In this document: piece by piece, positions 1 to 12,198 of the stretch | How the letters are laid out: each line of letters begins with the position of its first letter | Numbering within the stretch: position 1 is the stretch's first letter | Source: Datisca glomerata | Taxonomy: Eukaryota; Streptophyta; Magnoliopsida; Cucurbitales; Datiscaceae | Direction: 5' to 3' | DNA: 64,000 nt | NCBI GenBank assembly: GCA_003255025.1 | Contig: QANY01007306.1 | Coordinates: 439,219 to 503,218, forward strand | The notes under the pieces: generated by a model | Seen by the model: the letters and a program-made list of their open reading frames with translations, nothing else | Databases searched by the model: none | What the model was told of the DNA's origin: nothing | Made by a program: the position numbers and the translations under genes

Positions 1-164
1 TGGTCAAGTTTTGGAAAGGAAAAAAAATCTCTTTTAATGATCAATTATTGAATCCTCTTATATTTAGAGATTTTGATTTTTTTAATCAAAATAGATATTG
101 TTACCAAGGATTAGGGAGGCCTAACACTCCCATTTACAAAATCATTATCAAGTTGTTCAGAATA

Positions 165-1310
165 CAATGAGGTAAACTAGATATAGAATGCATACAACAT
201 TTCGGATTGCGGCTATAATGAGAAATAACATCAACAACGTTGTTAATATTTCTACTAACCCATCTAAAGTCACCTGCAAAGCTCCTAAACCTTATCCCTA
301 AATCATCTACAAGATGACTTAATCTCTAATTTGAGTAAGACCCTGATTTAAGCCAATCAATAGCCACTTTTCAATCGGATTCAACTTCAATCATTCCCCA
401 GCCATTACTTTCAGCCATTAGACATCAATCATCCATTGCAAATAGCTGAGCCTCAACAGGACTGAATGCCTGAATTTGCCATCCTAAAACACCTAAGATA
501 TCCCCATGATGTTTTCTGGCGGTAGCTCCAATAACTGCTTTCCTTGGAACATCATGAAAAGAAGCATCACAGTTAAGTTTAACTACATTAGATTGAGGAG
601 GAGACCATTTAGCAACTTTATTTTGATCTGATACATCAGCACTTCTTGATTCATCCATCACCAAGATAATGGGTGGATTGCAGGCCATCGAATAGCAGTT
701 AGCAGTAGTATAAACTCTTCAATAATCAAAGAAAGATCCGACCTCTCTCTTTCAAACACACGAGTATTCCTCCCCTTCCATATGTGCCGACACAAGTAGA
801 AAAATAGCAGATAACTACTTACAGGCTACTGTTAGGAATTCTTCAACTCTTCAAGCATCTTATAAAGCCAATCTCGGATATTACCAGAAGATAAACTGCT
901 ATAAAGGTTAAGATTAGATCTAAACCAGATACTCCTGGTCCAATCACACTAAACAAAAAGATGTTCAACTTAGCATGGATGTTACATATAACGCATAACT
1001 CAGATTGAATTAATCTCTTTCAAAACATATCAGCTTTAGTAGGCAGAAAATTCTGAGCAGATCTTGAAAGAAAATATCTGACTTTAATTTCAACTTTGAG
1101 ATTCCAAATCAATTTCTAGAACCCTAGATTTAAAGAAGACGAAAAGCAATTGTTATCATTATCTGCTGAATGATAGCATGAGTTCACAATAAATCTTCTA
1201 TTTTTATTTAGAGGCCAAAATATGTCATCATCCATTTCTCATCTAGGAAGATAAATTGATAAAGTACATTTACTTATTGAGGGTGGGAACAATTGCTTAA
1301 CTCTATCATC
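165..1310 (-). pseudogene. LINE (non-LTR) ORF2 C-terminal remnant: zf-RVT plus RNase H
   Basis: Read on the minus strand, the region gives a zf-RVT-like stretch (for example LPTKADMF near 1030 and SELCVICNIH near 985, the Cys pair of the domain). It is followed by an RNase H-like domain (VVKLNCDASF near 580, IEVESD near 390, FRWVSRNINNVVDVISHYS near 215). This order, zf-RVT then RNase H, is that of the C-terminus of plant LINE ORF2 and of the many LINE-derived 'putative ribonuclease H' genes. Several stops and at least one frame change interrupt the reading, for example in-frame stops near 945 and 425, so it cannot make protein. No reverse transcriptase domain remains; the fragment is 5'-truncated at about 1310, where it abuts Copia sequence. 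I see no clear poly-A tail at the low-coordinate end. Confidence 0.8.
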
Positions 1311-3731
1311 CATTAGGGGCTCTAAATATTTTATTATTAAGAAAAATTCAAAACCAATCTAAATCTCAAGTTGTCTCTAAGGATCCATTTTTGTGCGTTG
1401 GGGTGCGAAAAATGAAACATGTACAGCACAACCAAAAGTTCATAGATGAGAAATATTTGATTCTTGTCCGAGACAAATTGTAACGGTGATTTCATTTTGT
1501 AAGCAATGAGCCTTATGCGTACCAATGATGCAGCATGTAATATAGCATATATGCAAACAAAAATAGGTAATTTTGACCTCATTAGTAATAGTCTAGTAAT
1601 TAATTATAGTCATTTTAAGCAATGATTCTGCTAAACCATTTTGAGTATGAGTATGGGTAACATGATGTTCAACATCAATTTCAATTGACATGCAATAATC
1701 ATCAAATGCTTTTGATGTAATTTCATAGCATTCTCAAGGCAAATCGTCTTAATTGTATAACCACAAAATTATACTCGTATTCCAATTATTTGAGCCAATA
1801 ATCTAGCAAAAGTTACATTACGAGTGGAGAGAAGACTTACATGTGACCAACGTGTAAATGCATCTATTAGCACCATAAAAAATCGAAATAGATCACATGG
1901 TGAATGTGTAGGCCCACAAATACCTCTTTGAATGAGCTATAAAAATGTATATAATTCTGTCATATCTTTTGTTAAAGATGGCCAGATAATCAATTTTCCT
2001 TCAAAGTAAGCTTTACACGAAAAATCACTAGACAAAAGATTCTTTTGGTTATTTAGTGGATGTCCATGTGAATTTTTATAATTCTTCTCATCATTGTAGA
2101 TACAGGATGACCTAATAGATCATACCAAAGAACAAATGTCTTTGGGTTAGTGAATTTCTAGCTCGTCACATTATTTAACCCAATTGGGTTTATAATTGCA
2201 TAATATAACCTAAAGGACAAAGATGAAATTTTTTCCAATATTTTTTTCTCATCCAAGGCATATGAAGTAATGTATATATACTCTGTATTATTTTCATTAA
2301 TGATCTAAATATGATTTCATCAATGGTCTAAATATGATAATTACAAAGATGAATATCTCTTAATCTAAACAAATTTCTTCTGGAATTTGTAGAGAATAAT
2401 GCGCCATTAATAATAAATTTTGTTCCACCAAATAGTATAATGTTGGCTCTTCCGGAACCCTCAATTAAATTCACAGTGTTGAATATTGTATTTACTATTG
2501 TTTTGATAATGTCAAATAGAGAAATATCTTTTCTCTTTAAGAATTGTATGAGTTGATGCACTATCTATCATGCATACATCTCAGACATTATATTTTGACT
2601 CCATAAAAAATTTGTAAACATTATGTTTATTTGTTAATAAAATAATAATAAACCTTTATTTATGAAGAAATTACAAAAACTTTTCATAGTCTCATTATCA
2701 AAAGCAATTAAAGAGAAAATGTGGGCATGATCAATGACATTATCTATTTTCTCCGTAGATTGCTTAAGTTAGAAATGTCTAAGTGGGTTATACGAACTAT
2801 ATTATTATGATCAACGAAATTTGATTCATTCTCTTTCCCTTTTCCCTTCATAGAAGCATGATATACGTAAGCCAAATACTTAGGCATACGACAAGCATGC
2901 GACCAGTGACCTTTCATGCCACACCTATAACAAACTTCTTCATAATTTTTTGAAGGATTATTTGTAAACCTTTTCATCGTCCTTGTTTTTTATCCATATG
3001 GTGATATGGTGTAATTTTCTTATTTTGATAACCGTATGATTTACTATTATGATTATGACAACTACATTGTCGATTACTTCGACCACGACCACGTCCACGT
3101 CCACGCCCACACCCACATTTACTAAATGATGCAGCATTCACTTTTGGGAATGGTATTGAGCCAATTGGGTGAGATTGATGATTTTTCATTAAAAGCTCGT
3201 TACTTTGCTCAACAACAAGGAAGCAAGAGACTAATTCAAAGTATTTCTTGAACCCACACTCTTGATATTGCTGCCGCAGGAGTACATTGGAGGTATGAAA
3301 AGTAAATGTATGTTTTTTCTAACATTCTTCGGTGACATTTCCTCCACATAATTTTCATTGCGAGCTAATTCTGAATAATATAGATTATACTCACTAACTA
3401 ATTTGAAATCTTGCAACCTCAGATGCATCCAGTCATAGCGAGCCTTTTTGGAAATATTAGTTTTCTAATGGTCATATTTGTCCTTTAAGCTCTTCTAGAG
3501 ATTAAGAGGATCTTTTGCACTGATATTCAATTTTCAGTCCATCATGTAAATGATGGTGAAGGAATATCATAGTGTTTGCTCGATCCTTCATGGATATTTG
3601 ATTTTCTTCTTTAATTGTATTCTTCATGTTCATGGCATCAAGGTGAATTTCTGCATCAAGAGTCCATGACAAATAATTTTTACCCAAAATGTCGAGAGCA
3701 ATGAACTCGAGTTTTGTAAGATTTTTCATAT
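1311..3731 (-). pseudogene. Copia retrotransposon remnant (gag, protease, integrase)
   Basis: Minus-strand translations in pieces follow Copia order. Gag starts with MKNLTKLEFIALDILGKNYL at about 3731, followed by KDRANTMIFLHHHLHDGLK and a UBN2-type stretch (3231-3428). Next come a Gly-Arg-rich run near 3090 and a CCHC zinc knuckle CYRCGMKGHWSHAC (about 2885-2925). A post-protease stretch contains EGSGRANIILFGGTKF (about 2400-2465). The integrase region has LLGHPVSTMMRRI (about 2090), VEHHVTHTHTQNGLAES (about 1625-1675) and ILHAASLVRIR (about 1535). The frame changes repeatedly and stops are frequent, so the copy is dead. Reverse transcriptase and RNase H are missing; the sequence stops at IIKYLEPL next to the LINE fragment. 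Confidence 0.85.
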
Positions 3732-4437
3732 TTGGATCTCTAATAATCACATGACAAAATAATAGTGTAATTTGAATAAATAGATAGAAACATTCATGCC
3801 AATAATACACCAATTTATAATATAGCATTAGATGATTATAAGGACAAATTATAAATGAATAAGCTTAAAATAACAATAAATATTCAATGCTATAATAAAT
3901 AAGTTCTTCTTTAAACAATCATTCATTTAAGAACAACAAATGAAAAACAACATAAATATTTATTTTCATGTCAAACAAAAATATCTAATTTGGAATTTTT
4001 TCTAATATTTAATACGATATTCTTTTATAAATATCTCATAACTTTTACTAACTAGAAAAATGTTGTAAGATATTATCTTGAGTGTCATTGATAGGTTACA
4101 CCAAATTCAAGAAAAAATAATATTATTTTAAATATTGAACAAGAAAATTACCAATCAATTGATAGAAGAACATGTTAACAATCTAATTGGAAAAAGAAAA
4201 ATTAACAAACTATATTTTCTCATACATAATTACATTAGAAATCTATTTTATAATAAGTGCTCATCTTTCATTTTAAACATAAATTAGTACGTTATGTAAG
4301 AACACAAAGAAGTAATAATATTTTATTGGCAACTAATACTAGATCAATACTTATAAACTATCCTTTATAAGTTATAGCCAATTAGAAAACATAAAATAAA
4401 ATACTATTTTTAAGATTTTAGTCAAGTACCAAACAAA
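3732..4437. other. AT-rich stretch upstream of Copia gag, no gene seen
   Basis: This stretch lies 5' of the Copia gag remnant, where a leader and 5' LTR would be expected. No matching second LTR exists in the window and no clear TG/CA borders or primer-binding site were found. No coding potential was recognised. It ends at the 3-bp target duplication (aat, 4438-4440) of CACTA element A. Confidence 0.4.
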
Positions 4438-5039
4438 AATCACTACAAGAAATATGACATTCTACAAGAGGCAGAAAATCCCGTGAAAAGTAATCCACAG
4501 GGTTCTCGCAGGGCCTGTGACAATCCCTTATATTAAAAGTTCATGTTTTTCACAAGGCGCAATGCCTCCTGTGAAGAACCCTGTAGTCTCTCGCTTTTTA
4601 CAAGATTTTTTACTTCTGTATGACGTTATTTGATAGGATTTATGGACCTACGAGAAACATACGAGAAACATACATTTACTAAATGGAAAATCAATTATAA
4701 ATCCATATGTTGAACACAACATAATAAACAATCATCATTATGTATAGAAGAAAAAAAATACCTCAATTTCAAGTATAACGACATCTTCAGCAAGAAAAAG
4801 AGTCATATGATCGTTGAGAATCTTGAGACTAAAGGGGGTCGTACGCCAATGCCCTAGGGGAATGTTGAGCTAACCACCACCTTTCTTCCCCCAACTTAAA
4901 AATTACCAAAATAACCTTCTCAAAGGTCTCAGTATTCAACTTCACCCAATCACTCACCATTCTAAAATCCGTTTAAATAAACGCCATCGGTCTCGATCCT
5001 TGCTAGGATTCGCTGAAACATCAAGAACCCATCCACACT

Positions 5040-5490
5040 ACAACAAAAAAACGCTATGATAGCGGCAAAAAAATACTATCGTAATGTTTTCGTAGTGTTT
5101 TGTTAAATGTTATGTTTGTCAACGTGATTAAAAGTCAGACCCTACCATAACATTTTTTCACCACTATCAAAACACTTTTTATAGTTTTTTAAAGGATATG
5201 GTAGGCCTACCATAGCGGTTTTCACTGCTATCAAAACACTTTTTATAGCATTTTCTAAACGCTATGGTAAATCTATCATAGCGTTTTTTCAATGTTGTTA
5301 AAGATCTACCGTAGCATTTTTTCAATGCTTGGCAGACCTACCATAGAACTTTTCCAATGCTATGACAGACTTATCATACCGTTCTTTCAATGTTATGATA
5401 GACAAATGATAGCATTTATAAACCATTAGTAAAAAACTTACCATAGCATTTTCTAAATGTTGCCAATGACTTTTTATAGCATTTTTATGC
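5040..5490. repeat. Subterminal repeats of CACTA element C
   Basis: A core resembling CCATAGCGTTTTTTCAATG and its reverse complement recurs about ten times in this stretch with variable spacing. Short repeats in both orientations next to a CACTA terminus are where the element's transposase-associated protein binds in characterised EnSpm elements. The binding function here is inferred from position only. Confidence 0.7.
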
Positions 5491-5499
5491 TATATGATG

Positions 5500-6634
5500 T
5501 GCAACATCTTGTTATTATAAGTTTTTTTATATTACTTATTCTTGCCATTGTACAAACTTAAAAATAATATTTTTGACAAAATATCAAAAGATTAATGACA
5601 TCACATAACTTTTTTATTTTATTACTCAAAATTATTAAAAACTATTGTCGGCTAAAAATCATATTTTCAAATGACAAATACATATTGAATTTTACATAGA
5701 ACAAACAAAAATAATATCCTAAGAGAAAGATTAAAATATAGTAAGACTCCAAATCTAATTATGAAGTTTTAGAAACCGACGTCGAGTCAACATGTGGCTT
5801 GCTTGTGTCTGTTGACATTGTTTTGAAATATAGTTGTAACTGTAGATTTTTAAACAATCTAGAAAAATAAGGAATTCGTTTATACAAACCGAATCTAGAA
5901 AATAGTGTGGAAAATGTACTATTCAATATAATATGACTAAATAGAAATAAATAGAGTAAAATAATTATAATTGATTAATAACACATGAAAATTAATGATT
6001 AATAAACCTAACGTACAAGAACAAATTAACACTCAACATTTATCTATGAGATTTTGCCCCCCACCCTAAAAATCCAATCCAACTTTTGCTCCCTCAATTC
6101 AATATTTTTGCTCTCTATTTTACAAACAAGAGGCAGAACCAAAAAGAAAAACTACAAAACAATCTGTGGAAGACAGGAAACTTTGACCTTTGGCCATGTA
6201 GGTCCCTTAAGTGGATCGGAGTCCCACACCTAATGTAAGCAGACCACAAGCCTAACCATTCACCTAACCCCTCATGGGTCTTGTTTTTTTTTTTAGAAGT
6301 TGGAGAGATGTATGTCATTCGGCTGTTTCTTGCATATTCATTATTTTAGGAGAGGACTTGGTGTGATTTCTTTGTGTTGCTTGCAATCACTTTATATAGA
6401 TAATATGTATTGTGTTTCACATCTCCTAAAAAAGTAAGAAAGCGAACATTCCTTCAGCCTAAATGCAACTTCAATATAACACATGATCCATATTTATTTA
6501 ATAGTCAAAAGAAATTCTCACAAAAGGAAGTTATTCCTCCAGACAAAACAATTGGAGTCATAATCAAATAGCACTCCATCTCATATAAAAGAAAACGACA
6601 AAAAGATCATGTAACACTAGTCGTAATGACCTCA
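5500..6634. other. Interior of element C, no gene recognised
   Basis: AT-rich sequence without a convincing coding stretch. The one notable minus-strand peptide is a short start-to-stop run beginning MSTDTSKPHV near 5820, too short to identify. The segment near 6078-6160 is repeated at 7290-7370. Confidence 0.4.
6078..6160. repeat. Direct repeat, copy 1 of 2 (partner 7290-7370)
   Basis: Both copies contain CTTTTGCTCCCTCAATTCAA followed by TTGCTCTCTAT and a similar A-rich stretch, about 1.2 kb apart in the same orientation within element C. This points to a local duplication in the captured material. Confidence 0.6.
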
Positions 6635-6639
6635 AATAC

Positions 6640-6979
6640 ACATATGGAGCGTGTAAAGATTCTGAACACTCCTATCAGCGTTAGGAGATAAATATTTTCC
6701 ATTTTCCCGATCAAGGTCTAGTTGCAGTGGGAATTCATAATGATTATTAATCTACAAGGCGCTAGAAACAAAAAATTTCACTGATTATCTAGCCGGAAGC
6801 CGAGAGGAAATGTGAACTACAACTTGTGGACTTGTGTCCAGGTTGGTCATTCCAAAGGCAATGACACTTTGTATACGAACCCTTACCATAGTGTCCCGCA
6901 TAAATTCATACTAAAATCTTTTAAGCTGAAGTTGAAACACATGGGGGAAGTCGATAAATAAGACATCCTTCTTAGCATC
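6640..6979 (-). pseudogene. Captured fragment of a UBP12/13-type ubiquitin-specific protease
   Basis: Two exon-like pieces lie on the minus strand. The first (about 6979-6887) reads KKDVLFIDFPHVFQLQLKRF, a stop, then YEFMRDTM. It ends at a GTAAGG donor. The second (6751 to about 6640) follows a TTGTAG acceptor and reads NNHYEFPLQLDLDRENGKYL, then SPNADRSVQNLYTLH. This matches the catalytic (peptidase C19) domain of the plant deubiquitinases UBP12 and UBP13, which have an N-terminal MATH domain. Only about 65 residues of roughly 1,100 remain, with a stop codon, so no enzyme is encoded. The retained intron shows capture of genomic DNA rather than cDNA. It lies inside element C with the other captured fragments on the same strand. 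Confidence 0.75.
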
Positions 6980-7530
6980 TTGAATTAGTCACTTAGTATA
7001 AGTTAATGGAATTTAATCTCACAAATAAAATAGTGGTAAGCTGATATTAAATATAAGGCAATAAAAGGAAGCATTTGACACCATCCTAATACTTTCAATT
7101 CAGATTCTAAGACGAAGATGAGATTTCAAATGTCATAAGCTAAATGCATAACAATTTCATTTACAACTCTTTTATTCAGCAATGAAAAAATTTCTTACTG
7201 TATGCACTTTCCCACACATAAATCAAATCATGTTCATTACTTTTAACTGAGTATGCCATACGCAACTATATCACAGCTAGATAGATAACTTTTGCTCCCT
7301 CAATTCAATTCATTTGCTCTCTATGAGACATTTACTAACAAATAGAAGAATAAAAAAGAATAACTACAAACCATGTAAGAAGCTATTATCCTCTTTGTAT
7401 TTCACAACTATCACAGCATAATAATTTTCAGCAGATAAGTGACGGATGAACTCGAGTAAACGCAATGTGAAACAATAACAACAAAGAAGAAAAACCATTA
7501 ATTATAGATGATGCAATTCTCAGTCAGCCC

Positions 7531-7554
7531 NNNNNNNNNNNNNNNNNNNNNNNN
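7531..7554. other. Assembly gap (24 N)
   Basis: Unknown bases, directly followed by a poly-C run and a CA dinucleotide repeat. The true length of the gap is unknown. Confidence 0.99.
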
Positions 7555-7585
<31 letters not shown>

Positions 7586-7588
7586 ACA
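7555..7588. repeat. Poly-C tract followed by CA microsatellite
   Basis: About 17 consecutive C followed by about eight CA units. Such a tract commonly causes sequencing failure and explains the adjacent gap. Confidence 0.95.
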
Positions 7589-7840
7589 TTTCAATCATGC
7601 TAACTATAGAAATTTATCAGCTATCTAGCACTAAAATTAGTTAAAACAATAACAACAAAAAAGAAGAAAAAAATATTAATCAGAGAAAATGCAATGTTTC
7701 ATTAGTTTTAACACCACATACCCCACCACCATTTTAATCATGGTAAGTAAATAAATTTATCAGCATTTTAGGTATATCATACAAATTCTTAACGCAGAAA
7801 TCCACTGCAATAAAAGCATTTTAGGTATCTAGGTGGATGA

Positions 7841-7920
7841 CAAAAGAAAAGCTCTTGTTTTGTACTCAACAATCTGTGGTCATACTCCTTTGCTTCTTCA
7901 AGCATATTAATGTATTCCGG
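7841..7920 (-). pseudogene. Captured fragment of a threonyl-tRNA synthetase
   Basis: The minus strand reads PEYINMLEEAKEYDHRLLST and then KQELFFCH. This closely resembles the start of the catalytic region of plant cytosolic/mitochondrial threonyl-tRNA synthetases, just before the first class II motif. Only about 27 codons are recognisable. The open frame continues upstream (about 7920-8020, with a stop) in sequence I do not recognise, so the fragment may be fused to other material. It lies in element C, on the same strand as the UBP and SKI3 fragments. Confidence 0.65.
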
Positions 7921-8349
7921 TAGAAAGTGGCTTAGAAGAATGAATGCAACTCAAGACAGTTTAGGAAAGCATATTTCAAAATATTCCCCCTCGTCTGTTA
8001 GAAGACTCACTGGATTTGTACATATATACCCTTCTAACTGTTTTGTAGTTGATTCTTCATGCTAGTTAAAGCATGTTGATTCTTAAATGCATACCAAAAA
8101 ACATCTTTGTGCATATCGAAGTACCTTATACTTGGTCAAAGTCATTAATTTTGTTATTCTCACTACAAGAAATATGACATTCTACAAGAGACGGAGATCC
8201 CTACAAAAAGTAATCCAAAGAGATCATGCGGCGCCTGACAAACCCTCATATTAAAAGTTCACATTTTTCACGAGACGCAACGTCTCTCGTGAAAGCTCCT
8301 GTGATATCTCACTTTTTATAAGATTTTTTGACTCATGTAGGACGTTGTT

Positions 8350-9335
8350 TAAAGATTTTACAATTCCTGTTATTTTTATTCAACATGTGTTTTTGATTCT
8401 CGTGAATTAATATTCATAAATATTTTGTATCATATAAAGTGATACCATAAGGTTCAAAGTATTCATATTAAATACTTTCAAAAGGATAACTTTATATACC
8501 ATAAGGAACACCAATATAATAATTGACAACATTAACACTTAATCATTTCAACAAAGTTTTAAATTATTTATTTGACATGCTAACAAATAAATCTAACTTA
8601 TCATTATACTATACAAGCAACTATTGTTCCAATGAATGAAAAATATAATTCTATTCTTCAAACTCAAAAGGTCCTTATAACAATTCCAAAGAGTTACAGA
8701 TACCTACAAACAAGTAATTATCAAAATGAATTCCCAAGGTAAATCTTCCATGAGTAGGAAGCATTTTTACTGAGTCATAAATGGATACTAAAATGAAAAT
8801 TAAACTCATTTACTTTGCCCTAATGCACATTAACCTTAAGTTGAAAAACCATTATTCGACTCGTCTTTGGTCGAGCTATTGTGAGCAAAATTTATCATCT
8901 CTACCCCCATTAACCTTAAGTTGAAAAATCTATGAAACCATAACAATACCAACTACTAAGGCATACAGAACCAAAACTCATCAAGAATAGTTCAGAAATG
9001 GAAACAAAGAAAAAGTTGCATTAGGCGATAAAGCAGTTGTGTTATGTTTAAGAGAGAAGCAATACATAACCAGAAAATGATAAATTAGAAGAAAAAAAAT
9101 TCATACAGAACCATAAACAAAATAACAATTATAAAGTTGCCAAGTCTTTTCCTATTACCTATTTGCATCAAATTTCATATATGGTTAAAGATATACAACC
9201 AATCACATTTCAGACATAGAAAACTCATCATGAAAACTATATAAATTAAACATAACACTACCAACGCATAAAGAACCAAAAACTAATTAGCTATGTGAAT
9301 TAAGTGTACCATAAGTTATCCCTTCCATCATTTTT
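8350..9335. other. Interior of element B, no gene recognised
   Basis: AT-rich sequence. A 20-bp stretch (attaaccttaagttgaaaaa) occurs twice about 80 bp apart (near 8826 and 8908). No coding similarity was recognised. Confidence 0.4.
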
Positions 9336-9339
9336 GTTC

Positions 9340-10883
9340 CATAATAACAAAAACTCTCTCAATTCCAAGGCTAACACCAACTGCAGGGACCTGCTTTGAG
9401 CCGAACATTCGTATAAGGTTATCATAGCGTCCACCGACAACAATTGAACCAACCTGCAGACATAGATTATTTGTTCAAACTTTTTTTTGGTAAGAAAATA
9501 TATTATTTGTTCAAACTACACTGAAAAAAAAAAGATAAAACACACACAAACACGCATTTCTGTTTATATGTCAATGCAACAACAAGCTCTTACTTAGTTC
9601 TCAAATACAGAAAATAGATTCTCAATTTCTCATTGTACTAATACTTTATGGACGGGTTTACACTGATTAGTAACCAATTTATCACTATATAATACTCGGT
9701 TCTCAATGATTACTAATCAATATTATTAGTAATCATACAATTACATCTTTTAACAATAATTTGTTTTTACTGATTAATACATTAACAAACATCTAATAAT
9801 ATTGATCTATCACAAAGTTAAATACTAGAGAATTTACAACTACAAAACAAAAGGAGCATAAAGTATAATATTAAGTATAAACACGCCCATCCCGTACCAG
9901 TATCTCACCTAAGTTCCTAGATATCATTCAATTAAAAAGAGAAACACTTGTGACCAGTTGAAGTTTATTCATATAAGGCTTTTAGAGAAGCATTAACAGA
10001 ATCATTGCATCAAATAACTCATAAGCAGAAATCTTTAGGCAGCATACTAACTAGGCTAAATAGGCAGCAAAAGTCTCGAACAACTATTAACCAATCAATC
10101 AAACTTCAAAGATGGTAGTTAGAGAGGCATGAGAAAATAGTATGACAGCAAGCACGACCATCAAACAGCTTATAGAATTAAATATTTAATGAGAAAGGCA
10201 TATCAAGCTTATCAGCAGCTTTAACATATAAGTGTACCAAAACAAGATAGAATCATATGTGATATTGTTTACACTGTTGGGTACACAAGTGTCAAATTAA
10301 TACTGGGATGAGAATACACGTCCACAATATATTTTTTTAATAAGAAAGAAACTTTGCAATGATGTGTAAAATGAGAAGATTACACGTCCACGATATCAAG
10401 AAAAGATTACAAATTATTTCAAATGTCTGTCATGCTTTAGAATCATAGAATATGGAGTAACTTATACAGCTTCAGATGAAGAAATAATATGTTAGATACA
10501 TGGAACATCCATTGCTTCATGTCTTAGTTGATATTCACAATGCTAAGCAGTACATATATAAAAATAACATACTACAAACAGAAACCAAATGCTAAATTAA
10601 ATTACAAGAATGAATAGAAATAATACCTCATAAACTCCGATGTTCAGCTCATCGAGTAGTTCTGTCAAAATCTTAACCAACTCAAAATCAGGACCCATTT
10701 TTCATATTGGTCAGCGATATCAAAATCACATTGATAAAATTCACGAAATCTTCCCTTAGAAGGGTTATCCCTTCTGTACACCTTAGCTATTTGATACCTT
10801 TTAAGTGAGGTGATACCATTCATAGCCACAAACCTAGCAAATGGAACAGTCAGGTCGTACCTCAAAGAACAAAGCTCTCCTCC
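9340..10883 (-). pseudogene. Captured fragment of cytosolic-type histidyl-tRNA synthetase (two exons and an intron)
   Basis: Exon A (about 10883-10627) reads [20 protein letters not shown] and then [20 protein letters not shown], with [19 protein letters not shown]. This is the class II motif 2 region that binds ATP and the tRNA end in histidyl-tRNA synthetases. A 1-nt deletion near 10700 shifts the frame, after which [20 protein letters not shown] continues to a GTATTA donor at 10626. Exon B (9453 to about 9340) follows a CTGCAG acceptor and reads GSIVVGGRYDNLIRMFGS and then VPAVGVSLGIERVF, the motif 3 region. The about 1.17-kb intron is kept, so capture was at DNA level. The N-terminus and anticodon-binding domain are absent; it cannot be a working enzyme. 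Confidence 0.88.
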
Positions 10884-11411
10884 ATGTGAATTAAGATTAG
10901 GACAAATACAAATTGACATTTAAGTCCTAACGTGCAGCATAAAAATCCCATGTTTCCCTACGAGAAAACAACACAATTCTTTATAAAACAAGGTCAAGAA
11001 CTAGAAGAATGGAATCATATAGTGATACAATGTATTTTCAAAGAAATGTATTGGATGGATGAGCAATAACGCTAGGCTAAAACACATAGAAATGTAGAAG
11101 GAATTCATCAGTCTCTTCCATCCAATTTCAAATCCACTAAGGATGTGGTCTTGGCTAAAGTCAATTTCTTATCTAAATTACAATAATCAATCAGCAGATT
11201 CTAAAAATTACAAAGTAACAGGAAAAGGCATACAACAGATCATTCAAAACAGGAAAAAAATGGATCTCCTAATCCCTGGAGGACCCAATGGGCACAGCTC
11301 AAGAACCTTGCAACTCCCGATACAAATACATAATGAGCACTAAATGGTTCAACAATCTGAAAGCATGAAGAAGGAGGATATGGCAAAAAATAGCCAGTAA
11401 AGAGCACTCAC

Positions 11412-11924
11412 GAGATCAACATTTGGTATATCAAGCCCCCGACATCTGTGGCAACGAAAATATTGAAGTGGGCATCGCGAAAGCATGAAAGTGCTCTTTC
11501 TCTCTGATTTTGTGAGATATCCCCGTGTAAAACCTCACACTTGTGGTTCCTTGCCATGGCATATGCTAATCTAGCAGCATCACATTTTGTTTGAGAGAAA
11601 ACAATGCACCTTCCTCCTTTGGCATGTTCCTACAAGCAGAAATACCACTTATAGGAACTTGTGGTCATTTTTCATAAAAAATGTAAAGGAAGTAATAATC
11701 ATGATTAAGTAAAAACAATCAATGTTTTTCAACCTTTTGGAGCCAAACAAGACGGATTAAAGTAAATGCAAGAGACAAAAGTTAAATGCAAGAGACAAAA
11801 GTTAGCAGAAGGCTCGTGTGCATACTGTTATCAGAGGTCCAATAATTGATGCCTTTGAATACGCATCCGATACAATGGAAAATAGGGAAATTCCATCGGC
11901 CAACTTCTGATCAGAATCTCCAAC
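11412..11924 (-). pseudogene. Captured fragment of a DEAD-box RNA helicase (RH9/RH53-like), two exons
   Basis: Exon 1 (11924-11826) begins after a CTGTAG acceptor and reads VGDSDQKLADGISLFSIVSD, then AYSKASIIGPLIT. It ends at a GTATGC donor. Exon 2 (11629-11412) begins after TTGTAG, reads EHAKGGRCIVFSQTKCDAAR and later CEVLHGDISQNQRERAL, and ends at GTGAGT. This is the helicase C-terminal domain (motifs IV and V) and most resembles plant mitochondrial DEAD-box helicases of the RH9/RH53 (PMH) group. The motif reading DVAARGLDIPNVD in functional helicases is here DVGG followed by a frameshift before LDIPNVD, so motif V is broken. The frame joins across the two exons if spliced. The DEAD box and N-terminal domain are absent. 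It lies upstream of the HisRS exons on the same strand. Confidence 0.85.
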
Positions 11925-12198
11925 CTACAGAGTTTTATGCCAAATAAGATAGCCAAAAGTTGACACATAGTTTGAGTAATGAATGAAAATATTCACCAGA
12001 AATATAGCAGTAGAGCCAAGTTACAGATTCAAAAACTAAGCCATTTCCTTTTAGGTAGAAAGAACAAAGAAAAATATGCTTTTAGTCCCTGCATTTAAAT
12101 CCAGATTCCATGTCGTCCCAATATTCTTTGGGGTAGAAAGAACAAGTTCCAGATTCAAAAACTAAGAATATTTAAACGCAGGTTCCATGTCGTCTCAA

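Larger units (their letters stand above)
7470..7830. repeat. Imperfect tandem duplication around the assembly gap
   Basis: The stretch before the gap (aacaataacaacaaagaag, then AATTTATCAGC after the gap) recurs after about 170 bp (aacaataacaacaaaaaag, then ATTTATCAGC). This indicates a diverged tandem duplication spanning the gap and the C/CA tract. Confidence 0.5.

Noticed and set aside
5091..5098. GTAGTG inside element C as a CACTA right terminus
   Set aside because: It lacks the TTGTTGTAGTG context and lies within the GCTATG subterminal repeats; no cca follows it.
6115..6318. Minus-strand 67-codon frame in element C
   Set aside because: No motif or similarity recognised and no splice context; likely chance.
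9340..10883. A functional histidyl-tRNA synthetase gene
   Set aside because: Only two catalytic exons, one with a frameshift, inside a transposon with a target duplication; no N-terminus or anticodon-binding domain.
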